64,000 nucleotides of DNA from Ehretia macrophylla (Eukaryota > Streptophyta > Magnoliopsida > Boraginales > Ehretiaceae): positions 35,689,052 to 35,753,051 of the forward strand of contig CM075772.1 of NCBI GenBank assembly GCA_037974665.1, read 5' to 3'. The notes under the pieces are model-generated. The model saw only the letters and a list, made by a program, of their open reading frames with translations, made no database searches and was not told where the DNA came from. The position numbers and the translations under genes are program-made. Below are positions 22,938-36,900 of the stretch, in pieces (positions within the stretch are counted from its first letter, which is position 1; each line of letters opens with the position of its first letter).

Positions 22938-23885
22938 CTTCTTCCAATAGAACTCAGCATCATCTAAAACCTAACTCTGACTAATCTTCATCTGTTGCTG
23001 GGCAAGATAGTGAATAAGAATGCTCGTAGGAAAACCCGAATAGAAATCCCAAGCAAGAATGCCGAGAAAATACCAACTAAACACTGAAGCAAAGATACTG
23101 TAGATAAAATTAACATCACATATTAATGACAAGAAGGATGCCGAAGAAATACCCCACATACGAATCTCCAGTAGAAGTTCAATTATTATTGCCCGAGAAT
23201 ACCCAAGTAGGAGGCCAACTAAAGGCTCAAATAAAGGTTCCATCCAGAGGTCCAAAGAAATCCCCCGCTAGTCATGAATTTCATAGAAGAGTTTCTCTGT
23301 TAGGAGCACTGAGGAGAGTATTAAGAAAATCCAATCAAATATTCTTCAAAAGTTCTAGAGAAGTCTTCCAAATAATAACCCCATAGGATAACCAATTAGA
23401 TCCTAAGTATCGCTATCAAATGCTAAGAAGAAGGTCAAAGGAAATAGCAGAGAAAATATAATGTGCCCAATAAGAAAATCAACTTGAATAACAAATATAG
23501 TTTCCAAGCTAGACGAAAACCCTAAGGAAAAATACCGAGGTGGTGCACAATATACAAAACCAAACTCCAAGGCCTCTTCACTATTTGCCAAGTGAGAACT
23601 ATGTACATCGCTGCCAATAAGGAAAATACTAGTAGAATGCCCACTAAGAATTCCAAAGAATACCGTAAGTAGTACTATACAAGAAGTCTGATAGGAATTC
23701 CAAATACCAAACCTACTGAGGAACACTGTAGAAGATACCCAAAACAATGCTCCAGTAAGAAAGTACCAATGATTGCCCAATAAGTAAGTACTAGATAAAT
23801 GGCCACTAAGAATTCTATAAAATGCCATTGAAGAATTTCCAATCAGGGATGCAAGTAATACACCAATAAAGACCGAGACACATAT
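22938..23885 (-). repeat. B internal degenerate repeat domain, 3' part
   Basis: On the minus strand this reads as loose TTGGTATTTTCTCGG, CATTCTTG and TTGGGATTTCTATT units like those of A; GAACCTTTATTTGAGCC is also shared. The 166-codon minus frame at 23403-23903 is not treated as a gene because it runs into the unrelated E LTR and has no counterpart in A or D. Element E interrupts at 23885 (TSD catat, 23881-23885). Confidence 0.65.
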
Positions 23886-26372
23886 TGTCACGCCCCGACC
23901 CAACCCCCAAGCTAAAGTTTAAGTCCGGACCCGACACACGGACAGAGTCTCCCCTGTACCGTGGACATTCTAAAAACCTGTAAACACTTAAACAAAGTCC
24001 CAACAATACAATACAAGCTTTTCTTAATTAAACAACAAAACTATAAGGCCATCCGAGCCTTATGGTACACAATAGCTCCAAAACACACAAGCATGCGAGA
24101 ACTTGTTGTCAGCATAGTCTTATAATCATAACATTCTAGGAAATCAATAAAACAACTTAAGGGATAAAGCATTCTACATCAACCATCCACTCCCAAGCAT
24201 GCAAGGAAATAAGGCAAGAATAAAAGTTATTACAAGACATGGCTTCCAATTCTACACCACAATCTACTATCCTTCTACTTGCGCAACAAACATATACATA
24301 GCCCTTAGGCCACAAAATAGAACATAAATCAATTAGTTGAACTTTCCACATAGCAGCAATTCATTAACCACCTCAAGCTATCAGACACAGCAACTAAGGT
24401 AAAGGCTCGATCTGAACTTCTTCTTCCTCAACTAAATCAACAAGCTGGGGATCACCCTCAGCGTCTCCTGAAACAGATATCGAGGTATGAGCAACCACTG
24501 TTGCCCAGTGAGGGATATAGTCCCGGGGCGTGCAATGCAACAGATAATACAATTACTCAACAATAACATTTAAACAATTAAAGAAACAATGATAACTTAA
24601 TTAACCACACAATTAAAAGGATACATTTCAACAATCCCCTATACACCAATCTTCACTGGTCTTCAATCACGATCCACGAACCACGAGCACGATCACGATA
24701 AGCCGGCATAATCCCCAAACACTCCAGTGGGTGTACTCCGGATGTACCCCGAATCCTACGACCCAACATCCCCTGGCAATCTCCGGACCAGGAGAATGAG
24801 GGAATAGGGCACGGAGTTTGAATATCCACCGGCAAGCCCTCTGCCGCCCAGCCGATATTCAACACATCCGCCCCTGACACTATGGTTGCGCAACCACTAT
24901 GCAATGCACTTAACGATGGCAAGTTAATAGCAATAATATAAGCATTAACACATATGAGGATCAACAAAGTAGGTTGACCTCGTTGCAATTAGGATAGAAG
25001 CAAATATAGAAGCTAATAAGCAGTTTACAAATGAACATATACCAAATAAGCATAGAATCATACCAAAAGCTCCAAATCAATTTAAAATCACATATAAACA
25101 CTCAAGAAGTCCTGACATGGGTTTAGAAGTGTGAGACAACTTTAATTGCACCTAAACCCCTTTGTTTTTCGAACTATTTCTCTTCCAAACCAAAGTTAAT
25201 GATTTCATTTTCAAAGGAAACTCTCCCAACCTTCTAACTAACCCCCAAGGTACCCTCTCAACCCTCTAACTCATTCAAATGCCCGCGTTTACCCCGAGAG
25301 CCCCAATTTCCCTCTTTTGGCTTTAAACTACACCTACATTGTCCGGGCTTCAAACAAGGGATATCAAGGCATCTATAGCACCTAGGTAGCCTAAGGATAC
25401 TAGAATTGAAGCCCAAATCCTACCGGATTCGCATTAACCCCGAAAGTCCCAAATTAAAGTCGGCTATTTTCTATTTTTAGGCAATTTAAGGGCAATGCAA
25501 GTGCACGAGGCTATTAGGCTATCTTCACTAACACCTAAGGCATCTATTAGAAGCATTAAATCAAGCTAATTCGAGCAATTACACAAAACCCTAGAAAAAA
25601 CGTCACTATTCACCCTAAAAATCAAACTAACGATTCTAACCGTTTAAAAAGCGAAACAATGGCTCAAATGTGTCCTATAATATTCATATAGATGGTATAT
25701 TAGCATAGATAACAATTACAATGGCATATAATCATATTTTCAACAAATCAAGAAATGAGCAACTATTTAAAAATGCAAAAACAAGTCGTGAAATCCCTCA
25801 CCAATACGCGTAGGAGCACCTAGGAACCTTGCAAACACCCTACACTAGTTGCTCAAGGCTTGTCTTGGCTTGAATTGAAGAGTTGAAGATGAAAAATTCC
25901 TCCCAAGTGCAAAGAGGGGCTGTCGGGTTTGGCTCCTGATTTCAGCTCTTTACTTTTTTTTCTTTTGCATTTTATGAGCTTAAGTGATATAATAAAGGGG
26001 CTAAGTTGAGGTGGGGTCATTTGGGTGCTTAAGTGATCTATTATAATGCGCGTTGCTAGCTCCAAAACGAGACTAATGCATAAAACGTAGGCTAGCTAAT
26101 TAAATCTATAAGGTTGTTACGTAATACTATTCACTTGGCTACTAAAAATCATTTTCTAAATGAGCTCTCCTAACGCCTCTAGCTCAAATGCACATTTTTC
26201 CCACTACTTTTACAATTAATATGATTTAAAAAAAATGCTAGTTAACTGGTAGAAGGCAGTTTAAAAATGGAGTGAATAGTAACGCAAGAAGGCAGTCAAT
26301 AATGCACATAAGGAAATGCGCAAACAAGGATGCAACAGTAATTAAATGCATGGCTAAATCTCGGGCGTCACA
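23886..26372 (-). repeat. E LTR 1 (outer 3' LTR)
   Basis: TGTCACGCCCCGACCC to GGGCGTCACA. U5 hairpin 24043-24063; acceptor 24468; GC-rich module about 24700-24900; donor 25801 (minus). The bZIP-type palindrome near 26116 is mutated (GTTACGTAAT). Confidence 0.94.
24043..24063 (-). promoter_or_regulatory. U5 hairpin with constant loop (E LTR 1)
   Basis: Stem ATAAGGC/GCCTTAT (7 bp, perfect) around loop TCGGATG. Equivalent copies are 31577-31597, 39113-39133, 50720-50740 and 58257-58277. Confidence 0.75.
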
Positions 26373-29300
26373 TCCTCTCCCCCTTAAACTAATTGCGTCC
26401 ACGCAATTCTTACATGATTCGGCGAATAACTCTGGATACCGTTCCCGCATCTGATCCTCTTTTTCCCATGTCGCATCCTCTACTCCGTGATGATCCCACA
26501 GAACTTTAACCATCGGAATGCTTTTAGTCCTCAGCTCCTGAACTTTCTGATCAACAATTCGAAGAGGTTTCTCTATGTACGTCAAGGTCTCACTAATCTC
26601 TAGCGGTTCCGGCTCAAGTATGTGAGAGGGATCTGGCTGATACTTCCGAAGCATAGAAACATGGAATACGTCATGAATTCTGCCCAGACTGGGAGGTAAA
26701 GCTAGACGGTAAGCCAAATCACCAACAGTTTCAGTTATCTCAAATGGTCCCACATATCGAGGACTGAGTTTACCTCCTTTACCATGCCGAATCAAACCCT
26801 TGCGAGGAGAAATTTTCAGAAATACTCGATCCCCTACAGTAAATTTCAGATCACGACGGCGTCTATCTGCATAACTCTTTTGCCGGCTCTGTGCTGTAAG
26901 CATTCTTTTTCTGATAAGCTGCACATGATCAATCATTTTGTTCATTTCAGGTAAGAGAGTAGGGTCAATAGTCTTCATCTCACCAACATCATCCCAGTAG
27001 AGAGGAGACCGGCATTTACGCCCATAAAGTGCCTCATAAGGTGCCATACCAATAGTAGCTTGATAACTATTGTTGTAGGCGAACTCTGCTAGTGGCAAAT
27101 ACTTCTCCCAACTCTTACCGAAGTCCAGAATACAAGCCCGTAACATATCCTCAAGGATTAAGATAGTTCTCTCGGATTGACCATCTGTCTGGGGATGATA
27201 AGCTGTACTGAAATTCAAAGTCGTGCCCAAAGCTTTCTGAATCTTCTGCCAGAACTGCGATGTGAATCTGGGATCTCTATCTGACACAATACTCTTTGGA
27301 ATTCCATGAAGTCGGACAACATTCTCGATCTACAACTCTACCAGTTTATCAAGAGAATCAGACTTCTTTTTAGCAATAAAGTGAGAAGTCTTGGTCAGTC
27401 TATCCACAATAACCCAAACTGAGTCATTACCCTTCGAAGATCTCGGTAAATCCGATACGAAATCCATAGTAATATGATCCCATTTCCAAACAGGAATAGC
27501 CAAAGGCTGCAATAACCCTGCAGGTCTCTGATGTTCTGCTTTAATTTTCTGACAAGTAAGGCATCGAGCAACATAGTCAGCAATTTCTCTCTTCATATTA
27601 TTCCACAAAAAGTTCTACTTCAAATCTCTATACATTTTAGTACTGCCTGGATGGATAGTATATCTGGAACTGTGTGCCTCAGCAAGAATATCCTTCTTCA
27701 GAGTTGGATCATTCGGAATACAGATTCTACCTTTGAATTTGAGAATACCATCGTCGTGCAGTTTGAAATCCGACTCTCCCCCTTTAGAATTCTCTAAGAC
27801 TTTCAACAATTGAAGATCAGCCTGTTGAGCTTCTCGAATCCTGGATAATAACAGAGATTGAATCTGCAAACTTGCGAATTGAATACCAGAATTTGAAGTA
27901 CTAGGCTTCCACAAGCATAATTCTTCCATGAATTCCCAACTCTTGATAATCAAACTAGCAACAGTAGCCTTTCAGCTCAAAGCATCAGCAACAATATTGG
28001 CCTTACCTGGAAGATAGTTAATAGTGCAGTTATAGTCCTCAAGTAATTCCAGCCAACACCTCTGCCTCATGTTCAACTCTTTCTGTGAAAACAGATATTT
28101 CAAGCTCTTATGATTTGTAAAGATTTCAAACTTGTTGCCCCAGAGATAATGACACCATTTCTTTAATGCAAGAATGATAGCTGCAAGCTCAAGATCATGA
28201 GTCGGATAGTTGAGTTCATAAGGCTTCAGTTTCCTAGAAGCATAAGCAATAACCCTGCCATTCTGCATCAATACACAACCCAGACCTTCCTTCGAAGCAT
28301 CACTATAGATCACCAGATTATCATAACCCTCAGGTAAAGCAAGAATAGGAGCTGTAGTCAATCTCTTCTTCAATTCCTGGAAGCTGGCCTCGCATTTATC
28401 ATTCTAGTCAAATACGGTTTTCTTCTGAGTAAGTTGCATTAAAGGCCCTGCAATCTTAGAGAAATCCTTTACAAATCTTCGATAATACCCAGCTAACCCA
28501 AGGAAGCTACGAATCTCTGTGACAGTTTCAGGTCGTTTCCAAGATAACACAACTTCAATCTTCGCTGGATCAACAGAAATACCATCCTGCGAGATAATAT
28601 GGCCCAGAAAAGCAACTTGCTTAAGCCATAATTCACATTTGCTAAACTTTGCAAATAACTGATGCTCCTGAAGAGTCTGCAACACAATTCTGAGATGCTG
28701 TTCATGCTCTGCTTCAGATTTAGAATAGACAAGAATATCATCAATGAATATGACCACAAATTGATCCAAATAAGGATGGAATACTCTCTGCATTAAATCC
28801 ATGAATGCGGCGGGAGCATTAGTAAGACCAAACGGCAAGACAACAAATTCATAATGGCCATATCGAGTTCTGAAAGCGGTTTTAGGAACATCATCTTTCT
28901 TAATCCTCAGTTGATAATAGCCCTGCCTCAGATCAAATTTAGAGAATACCCTGGCGCCTTGCAACTGATCAAATAATTCTTCGATTAAAGGCAAAGGATA
29001 TTTATTTTTGATGGTTACCTGATTAAGACCCCGATAATCAATGCATAGGCGAAGAGATCCGTCTTTCTTTTTAACAAATAAGACTGGCGCACCCCACGGT
29101 GAAGAACTCGGCTGAATGAATCCCTTCTCAAGCAAGCCCTGCAATTGAACTTTCAATTCCTGCAACTCAAGTGGAGCCATTCTGTACGGAGTCCTAGAGA
29201 TAGATGAAGTCCTCGGCAATAAATCAATCATGAACTCTATCTCTCTATCAGGCAGTAACCCAGGTAATTCCTCAGGAAAGAGCCCCGGAAACTCCCTCAC

Positions 29301-31066
29301 GATAGGTACATCATTCAATTTCAATTGATCCCCAGGTTGATTAATCAAATATGCAAGATAAGCCTCACAACCCTTGCTCAATAATTTAGATGCCCTAATA
29401 GAAGAAATAATAGGAGTTCCCGTAGATTTTCTACTACCAACTATTTTAAGTATAGGCTGGTCAGGCATTTCTAGATACACAATCTTCTTTCTACAATCAA
29501 GCTGGGCATAATATTTACTTAACCAGTCCATCCCCAATATAATTTCAAAGTCATTGAAGGGTAGGATAATCAAATCAGCAGGAAAAACACGACCTTCAAT
29601 AAATATACCACATGCTCTGCAAATAGACCTAGTAACAAACTTCGGACCCATAGAAGTATAGACCACAATCTCATGCAACAGTTTATCATGTTTCAATTTA
29701 GCATTTTGTGCACAAGTAGGAGTAATAAAAGAATGCGAAGCCCCAGAATCAATTAAAACCTTAACTGACTGATCATTAAGAAGAAAAATACCTTCTACCA
29801 CAGCGGTAGTATCCGGAAGCTCCTCAGCATCCAAAGCAAATACACGGGCCTGGCCTCGTGGTGGTGGTGCTGCAGCTGGTGCCCTGGTCTGAGAGTTCTG
29901 AGCTGATGTCTGACCCCTAGGGTTCTTAAATTTCTGACAGTCTTTAACCCTGTGCTGATCACTGCCGCAACCTGTACACTTGTTATGTTTCTTCCAACAA
30001 ACATCCTCAGTGTGGCCCTGGCGCTGACAAAAGCTGCACTGCTGGTGACGTCTTGCAACAGTGCCTCCCGAAGGAGCTCTGTAAGTAGAGGTAGCTGAAC
30101 TACCCTACTGTGAACGGGAAACTACTGGCCGGAACTGACTCTGAGTCTGACTCTGGACTGGTCGTGCCTGAGTCTGAGTAGGCCCTGTGTAACTCTGAGT
30201 CTGCCTCGGCTGCGAACTCTGCCCAACTGATACAGCCTGCCCCTGGTACCCTTGACTCTGAGACTGAAACCGTTTACTCGATTGACTGGTCTCGGCTAAC
30301 ACATCAGCTTTCCGTTTCTCATATCTCGAGGCAGCTCGGACTACTGCAGCATAGTTGGGAAAATCATTTGAAGACAAGTTCAGCATAATATCTCTCCTCA
30401 AACCCAAGATGAACCTTTGAATCTTCATGTCCTCCGGCTGAATTAAAGCTGGTGCATAACGGGAAAGCCGGGTAAAAGTAGCCTCGTATTGATCTACCGT
30501 CATACTTCCCTGCTTCAAGTTTATGAACTCAGTTTGTCGCCTCTCGCGGGCAACTACCGATATATACTTGTCTCGAAATTCTCAGACAAAATCGGCCGAC
30601 GAATGATGACCTCCCTCAGCTCCCCATTTCTCACTATGGTATTCCATCAATCTTCAGCATCACCCTCGAGAAGGAAAGTAGCATAAGTAATCTTCCTGTC
30701 ATCATGGCACTCCAGTATCGCTGCCACTCTCTCGAACTTCCTTAGCCACATCTCAGCTTTCATATCGTACGGCTCCCCAAAGAAAGTATAGGCCCCATGA
30801 TGTATAAACCGATCATACAGATTCCCTCCGGTAGGGCCACTACCTCCGGCTCTCGCAGCCTGATTACCTCCAACGACCCCTGGCTGACCCTGTTGTGTAA
30901 CAAACTGGGCGATAGTGTTCATAGCTGTGGCCATCGTGGCCAAGATCTGTGCAGTGCTCGGTTCTTGAACCTGCGGTGCATTTTCGGCCACCTCAGCTTC
31001 TTGTCCCTGAACCCCCTCGGGTTCTCCACCAATATTCGGATTATCAGCACGACGGCGAGGCCCCAT
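26238..31066 (-). pseudogene. E1 gag-pol polyprotein (six stops, one frameshift)
   Basis: Starts [11 protein letters not shown] at 31066 and encodes Gag, two zinc knuckles, protease (DSGAS), RT (FIDD), RNase H and integrase before running through the polypurine tract into the 3' LTR to a stop at 26238-26240. Breaks: TGA for Trp at 30647-30649 in Gag; one base lost near 30635; TAG for Gln at 30105-30107; TAG for Trp at 28404-28406; TGA for Arg at 27972-27974; TAG for Gln at 27615-27617; TAG for Tyr at 27330-27332. Integrase catalytic residues remain (SDRDPRF and QSERT). Most changes are C to T or G to A, as in methylated repeats. No functional product is expected. Confidence 0.95.
26373..26408 (-). 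promoter_or_regulatory. E1 polypurine tract and stem-loop
   Basis: Minus strand GTTTAAGGGGGAGAGGA (26389-26373) and AATTGCGTGGACGCAATT (26408-26391). Here the stem-loop also codes for the pol residues NCVDAI. Confidence 0.88.
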
Positions 31067-31401
31067 CTCGAATAGCTAGAATGCAAAGTGTTATGACAGG
31101 TATATATACATGTATATATGCACTTTATAAGCAACACATGAAGAAAAGTCCAATTAGATTCACATAAAGTCAAGTACATAGAAGTTCAAATAAATATTCC
31201 ACATTCTTGAAGTAAACATAAATCACTAGATCATACTTGACATTCTAGACTCTTGATATTCTATTTCCATGCTAGCATGTTCATTCCTTATTCAAATTTC
31301 ACTTATGTCAATCAAAATCAAGGACTCATGTATTCACAAAGTCACATAACAAATCTCTACCCACAGACCGGGAAATTTAACCCAGCTTCATGCAATCTAT
31401 A

Positions 31402-31413
31402 GCTCTGATACCA
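31402..31413 (-). promoter_or_regulatory. E1 primer-binding site
   Basis: TGGTATCAGAGC on the minus strand, six bases after LTR 2 (spacer TTTAAG), complementary to initiator tRNA-Met. Confidence 0.92.
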
Positions 31414-31419
31414 CTTAAA

Positions 31420-33907
31420 TGTCCCGCCCCAACCCAACCCCCAAGCTAAAGGTTAAGTCCGGACCCGACACACGGACAGAGTCTCCCCTGTACCGTGGAC
31501 ATTCTAAAAACCTGTAAACACTTAAACAAAGTCCCAACAATACAATACAAGCTTTTCTTAATTAAACAACAAAGCTATAAGGCCATCCGAGCCTTATGGT
31601 ACACAATAGCTCCAAAACACACAAGCATGCGAGAACTTGTTGTCAGCATAGTTTTATAATCATGACATTCTAGGAAATCAATAAAACAACTTAAAGGATA
31701 AAGCATTCTACATTAACCATCCACTCCCAAGCATGCAAGGAAATAAGGCAAGAATAAAAGTTATTACAAGACATGGCTTCCAATTCTACACCACAATCTA
31801 CTATCATTCGACTTGCGCAACAAACATATACATAGCCCTTAGGCCACAAAATAGAACATAAAACAATTAATTGAACTTTCCACATAGCAGCAAATTCATT
31901 AACCACCTCAAGCTATCAGACACAACAACTAAGGTAAAGGCTCGATCTGAACTTCTTCTTCCTCAACTAAATCAACAAGCTGGGGATCACCCTCAGCGTC
32001 TCCTGAAACAGATATCGAGGTATGAGCAACCATTGTTGCCCAGTGAGGGATATAGTCCCGGGGCGTGCAATGCAACAGATAATACAATTACACAACAATA
32101 ACACTTAAACAATTAAAGAAACAATGATAACTTAAATAACCACACAATTAAAAGGATACATTTCAACAATCCCCTATACACCAATCTTCACTGGTCTTCA
32201 ATCACGATCCACGAACCACGAGCACGATCACGATAAGCCGGCATAATCCCCAAACACTCCAGTGGGTGTACTCCGGATGTACCCCGAATCCTACGACCCA
32301 ACATCCCCTGGCAATCTCCGGACCAGGCGAATGAGGGAATAGGGCACGGAGTTTGAATATCCACCGGCAAGCCCTCTGCCGCCCAGCCGATATTCAACAC
32401 ATCCGCCCCTGACACTATGGTTGCGCAACCACTATGCAATGCACTTAACGATGGCAAGTTAATAGAAATAATATAAGCATTAACACATATGAGGATCAAC
32501 AAAGTAGGTTGACCTCGTTGCAATTAGGATAGAAGCAAATATAGAAGCTAATAAGCAGTTTACAAATGAACATATACCAAATAAGCATAGAATCATACCA
32601 AAAGCTCCAAATCAATTTAAAATCACATATAAACACTCAAGAAGTCCTGACATGGGTTTAGAAGTGTGAGACAACTTTAATTGCACCTAAACCCCTTTGT
32701 TTTTCGAACTATTTCTCTTCCAAACAAAGGTTAATGATTTCATTTTCAAAGGAAACTCTCCCAACCTTCTAACTAACCCCCAAGGTACCCTCTCAACCCT
32801 CTAACTCATTCAAATGCCCGCGTTTACCCCGAGAGCCCCAATTTCCCTCTTTTGGCTTTAAACTACACCTACATTGTCCGGGCTTCAAACAAGGGATATC
32901 AAGGCATCTATAGCACCTAGGTAGCCTAAGGATACTAGAATTGAAGCCCGAATCCACCCGGATTCGCATTAACCCCGAAAGCCCCAAATTAAAGTCGGCT
33001 ATTTTCCATTTTTAGGCAATTTAAGGGCAATGCAAGTGCACGGGGCTATTAGACTATCTTCACTAACACCTAAGGCATCTATTAGAAGCATTAAATCAAG
33101 CTAATTCGAGCAATTACACAAAACCCTAGAAAAAATGTCACTATTCACCCTAAAAATCAAACTAACGATTCTAACCGTTTAAAAAGTGAAACAACGGCTC
33201 AAATGTGTTCTCTAGCATTCATATAGGTGGTATATTAGCATAGATAACAATTACAATGGCATATAATCATATTTTCAACAAATCAAGAAATGGGCAACTA
33301 TTTAAAAATGCAAAAACAAGTCGTGAAATCCCTCACCAATACGCGTAGGAGCACCTAGGAACCTTGCAAACACCCTACACTAGTTGCTCAAGGCTTGGCT
33401 TGGCTTGAATTGAAGAGGTGAAGATGAAAAATTCCTCCCAAGTGCAAAGAGGGGCTGTCGGGTTTGGCTCCTGATTTCAGCTCTTTATTTTTTTTTTCTT
33501 TTGCATTTTATGAGCTTAAGTGATATAATAAAGGGGTTAAGTTGAGGTGGGGTCATTTGGGTGCTTAAGTGATCTAATAAAATGCGCGTTGCTAGCTCCA
33601 AACGAGACTAATGTATAAAACGTAGGCTAGCTAATTAAATCTATAAGGTTGTTACGTAACACTATTCACTTGGCTACTAAAAATCATTTTCTAAATGAGC
33701 TCTCCTAACGCCTCTAGCTCAAATGCACATTTTTCCCACTACTTTTACAATTAATATGATTTAATAAAAATGCTAGTTAACTGATAGAAGGCAGTTTAAA
33801 AATGTAGTGAATAGTAACGCAAGAAGGCAGTCAATAATGCACAGAAGGAAATGCGCAAACAAGGATGCAACAGTAATTAAATGCATGGCTAAATCTCGGG
33901 CGTGACA
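31420..33907 (-). repeat. E LTR 2 (shared middle LTR)
   Basis: Serves as 5' LTR of E1 and 3' LTR of E2. Its terminus is mutated (TGTCCCGCCCC for TGTCACGCCCC) but its length is 2,488 bp. Palindrome GTTACGTAAC at 33651-33660. Confidence 0.94.
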
Positions 33908-36900
33908 TCCTCTCCCCCTTAAACTAATTGCGTCCACGCAATTCTTACATGATTCGGCGAATAACTCTGGATACCGTTCCCGCATCTGATCCTCTCTTTC
34001 CCATGTCGCATCTTCTACTCCGTGATGATCCCACAGAACTTTAACCATCGGAATGCTTTTAGTCCTCAGCTCCTGAACTTTCTGATCAACAATTCGAAGA
34101 GGTTTCTCTATGTAGGTCAAAGTTTCACTGATCTCTAGCAGTTCCGGCTCAAGTATATGAGAGGGATCTGGCTGATACTTCCGAAGCATGGAAACATGGA
34201 ATACGTCGTGAATTCTGCCCAGACTGGGAGGTAAAGCTAGACGGTAAGCCAAATCACCAACAGTTTCAGTTATCTCAAATGGTCCCACATATCGAGGACT
34301 GAGTTTACCTCCTTTACCATGCCGAATTAAACCCTTGCGAGGAGAAATTTTCAGAAATACTCGATCCCCTACAGTAAATTTCAGATCACGACGGCGTCTA
34401 TCTGCATAACTCTTTTGCCGGCTCTGTGCTGTAAGCATTCTTTTTCTTATAAGCTGCACATGATCAATCATTTTGTTCATTTCAGGTAAGAGAGTAGGGT
34501 CAATAGTCTTCATCTCACCAACATCATCCCAGTAGAGAGGAGACCGGCATTTACGCTCATAAAGTGCCTCATAAGGTGCCATACCAATAGTAGCTTGATA
34601 ACTATTGTTGTAGGCGAACTCTGCTAGTGGCAAATACTTCTCCCAACTCTTACCGAAGTCCAGAATACAAGCCCGTAACATATCCTCAAGGATTAAGATA
34701 GTTCTCTTGGATTGACCATCTGTCTGGGGATGATAAGCTGTACTGAAATTCAAAGTCGTGCCCAAAGCTTTCTGAATCTTCTGCCAGAACTGCGATGTGA
34801 ATCTGGGATCTCTATATGACACGATACTCTTTGGAATTTCATGAAGTCGGACAACATTCTCGATATACAACTCTACCAGTTTATCAAGAGAATCAGACTT
34901 CTTTTTAGCAATAAAGTGAGAAGTCTTGGTCAGTCTATCCACAATAACCCAAACTGAGTCATTACCCTTCGAAGATCTCGGTAAATCCGATACGAAATCC
35001 ATAGTAATATGATCCCATTTCCAAACAGGAATAGCCAAAGGCTGCAATAACCCTGCAGGTCTCTGATGTTCTGCTTTAATTTTCTGACAAGTAAGGCATC
35101 GAGCAACATAGTCAGCAATTTCTCTCTTCATATTATTCCACCAAAAGTTCTGCTTCAAATCTCTATACATTTTAGTACTGCCTGGATGGATAGTATATCT
35201 GGAACTGTGTGCCTCAGCAAGAATATCCTTCTTCAGAGTTGGATCATTCGGAATACAGATTCTACCTTTGAATTTGAGAATACCATCGTCGTGCAGTTTG
35301 AAATCCGACTCTCCCCCTTTAGAATTCTCTAAGACTTTCAACAATTGAAGATCAGCCTGTTGAGCTTCTCGAATCCTGGATAATAACAGAGATTGAATCT
35401 GCAAACTTGCAAATTGAATACCAGAATTTGAAGTACTAGGCTTCCATAAGCACAATTCTTCCATGAATTCCCAATTCTTGATAATCAAGCTAGCAACAGT
35501 AGCCTTTCAGCTCAAAGCATCAGCAACAATATTGGCCTTACCCGGAAGATAGTTAATGGTGCAATTATAGTCCTCAAGTAATTCCTGCCAACGCCTCTGC
35601 CTCATGTTCAACTCTTTCTGTGAAAACAGATATTTCAAGCTCTTATGATCTGTAAAGATTTCAAACTTGTTGCCCCAGAGATAATGAAGCCATTTCTTTA
35701 ATGCAAGAATGATAGCTGCAAGCTCAATATCATGAGTCGGATAGTTGAGTTCATAAGGTTTCAGTTTCCTGGAAGCATAAGCAATAACCCTGCCATTCTG
35801 CATCAATACACAACCCAGACCTTCCTTCGAAGCATCACTATAGATCACCAGATTATCATAACCCTCAGGTAAAGCAAGAATAGGAGCTGTAGTCAATCTC
35901 TTCTTCAATTCCTGGAAGCTGGCCTCGCATTTATCATTCCAGTCAAATACGGTTTTCTTCTGAGTAAGTTGAGTTAAAGGCCCTGCAATCTTAGAGAAAT
36001 CCTTTACAAATCTTCGATAATACCCAGCTAACCCAAGGAAGCTACGAATCTCCGTGACAGTTTCAGGTCGTTTCCAAGATAACACAACTTCAATCTTCGC
36101 TGGATCAACAGAAATACCATCCTGCGAGATAATATGGCCCAGAAAAGCAACTTGCTTAAGCCATAATTCACATTTGCTAAACTTTGCAAATAACTGATGC
36201 TCCTGAAGAGTCTGCAACACAATTCTGAGATGCTGTTCATGCTCTGCTTCAGATTTAGAATAGACAAGAATATCATCAATGAATATGACCACAAATTGAT
36301 CCAAATAAGGATGGAATACTCTCTGCATTAAATCCATGAATGCGGCGGGAGCATTAGTAAGACCAAACGGCAAGACAACAAATTCATAATGGCCATATCG
36401 AGTTCTGAAAGCGGTTTTAGGAACATCATCTTTCTTAATCCTCAGTTGATAATAGCCCTGCCTCAGATCAAATTTAGAGAATACCCTGGCGCCTTGCAAC
36501 TGATCAAATAATTCTTCAATTAAAGGCAAAGGATATTTGTTTTTGATGGTTACCTGATTAAGACCCCGATAATCAATGCATAGGCAAAGAGATCCGTCTT
36601 TCTTTTTAACAAATAGGACTGGCGCACCCCAAGGCGAAGAACTCGGCTGAATGAATCCCTTCTCAAGCAAGCCCTGTAATTGAACTTTCAATTCCTCCAA
36701 CTCAGGTGGAGCCATTCTATACGGAGTCCTAGAGATAGGTGAAGTCCCTGACAATAAATCAATCATGAACTCTATCTCTCTATCAGGCGGTAACCCAGGT
36801 AATTCCTCAGGAAAAACCCCCGGAAACTCCCTCACGATAGGTACATCATTCAATTTCAATTGATCCCCAGGTTGATTAATCAAATATGCAAGATAAGCCT

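Noticed and set aside
23403..23903. 166-codon minus-strand frame in B interior
   Set aside because: Starts inside the unrelated E LTR and crosses an insertion border, so it cannot be an ancestral gene.
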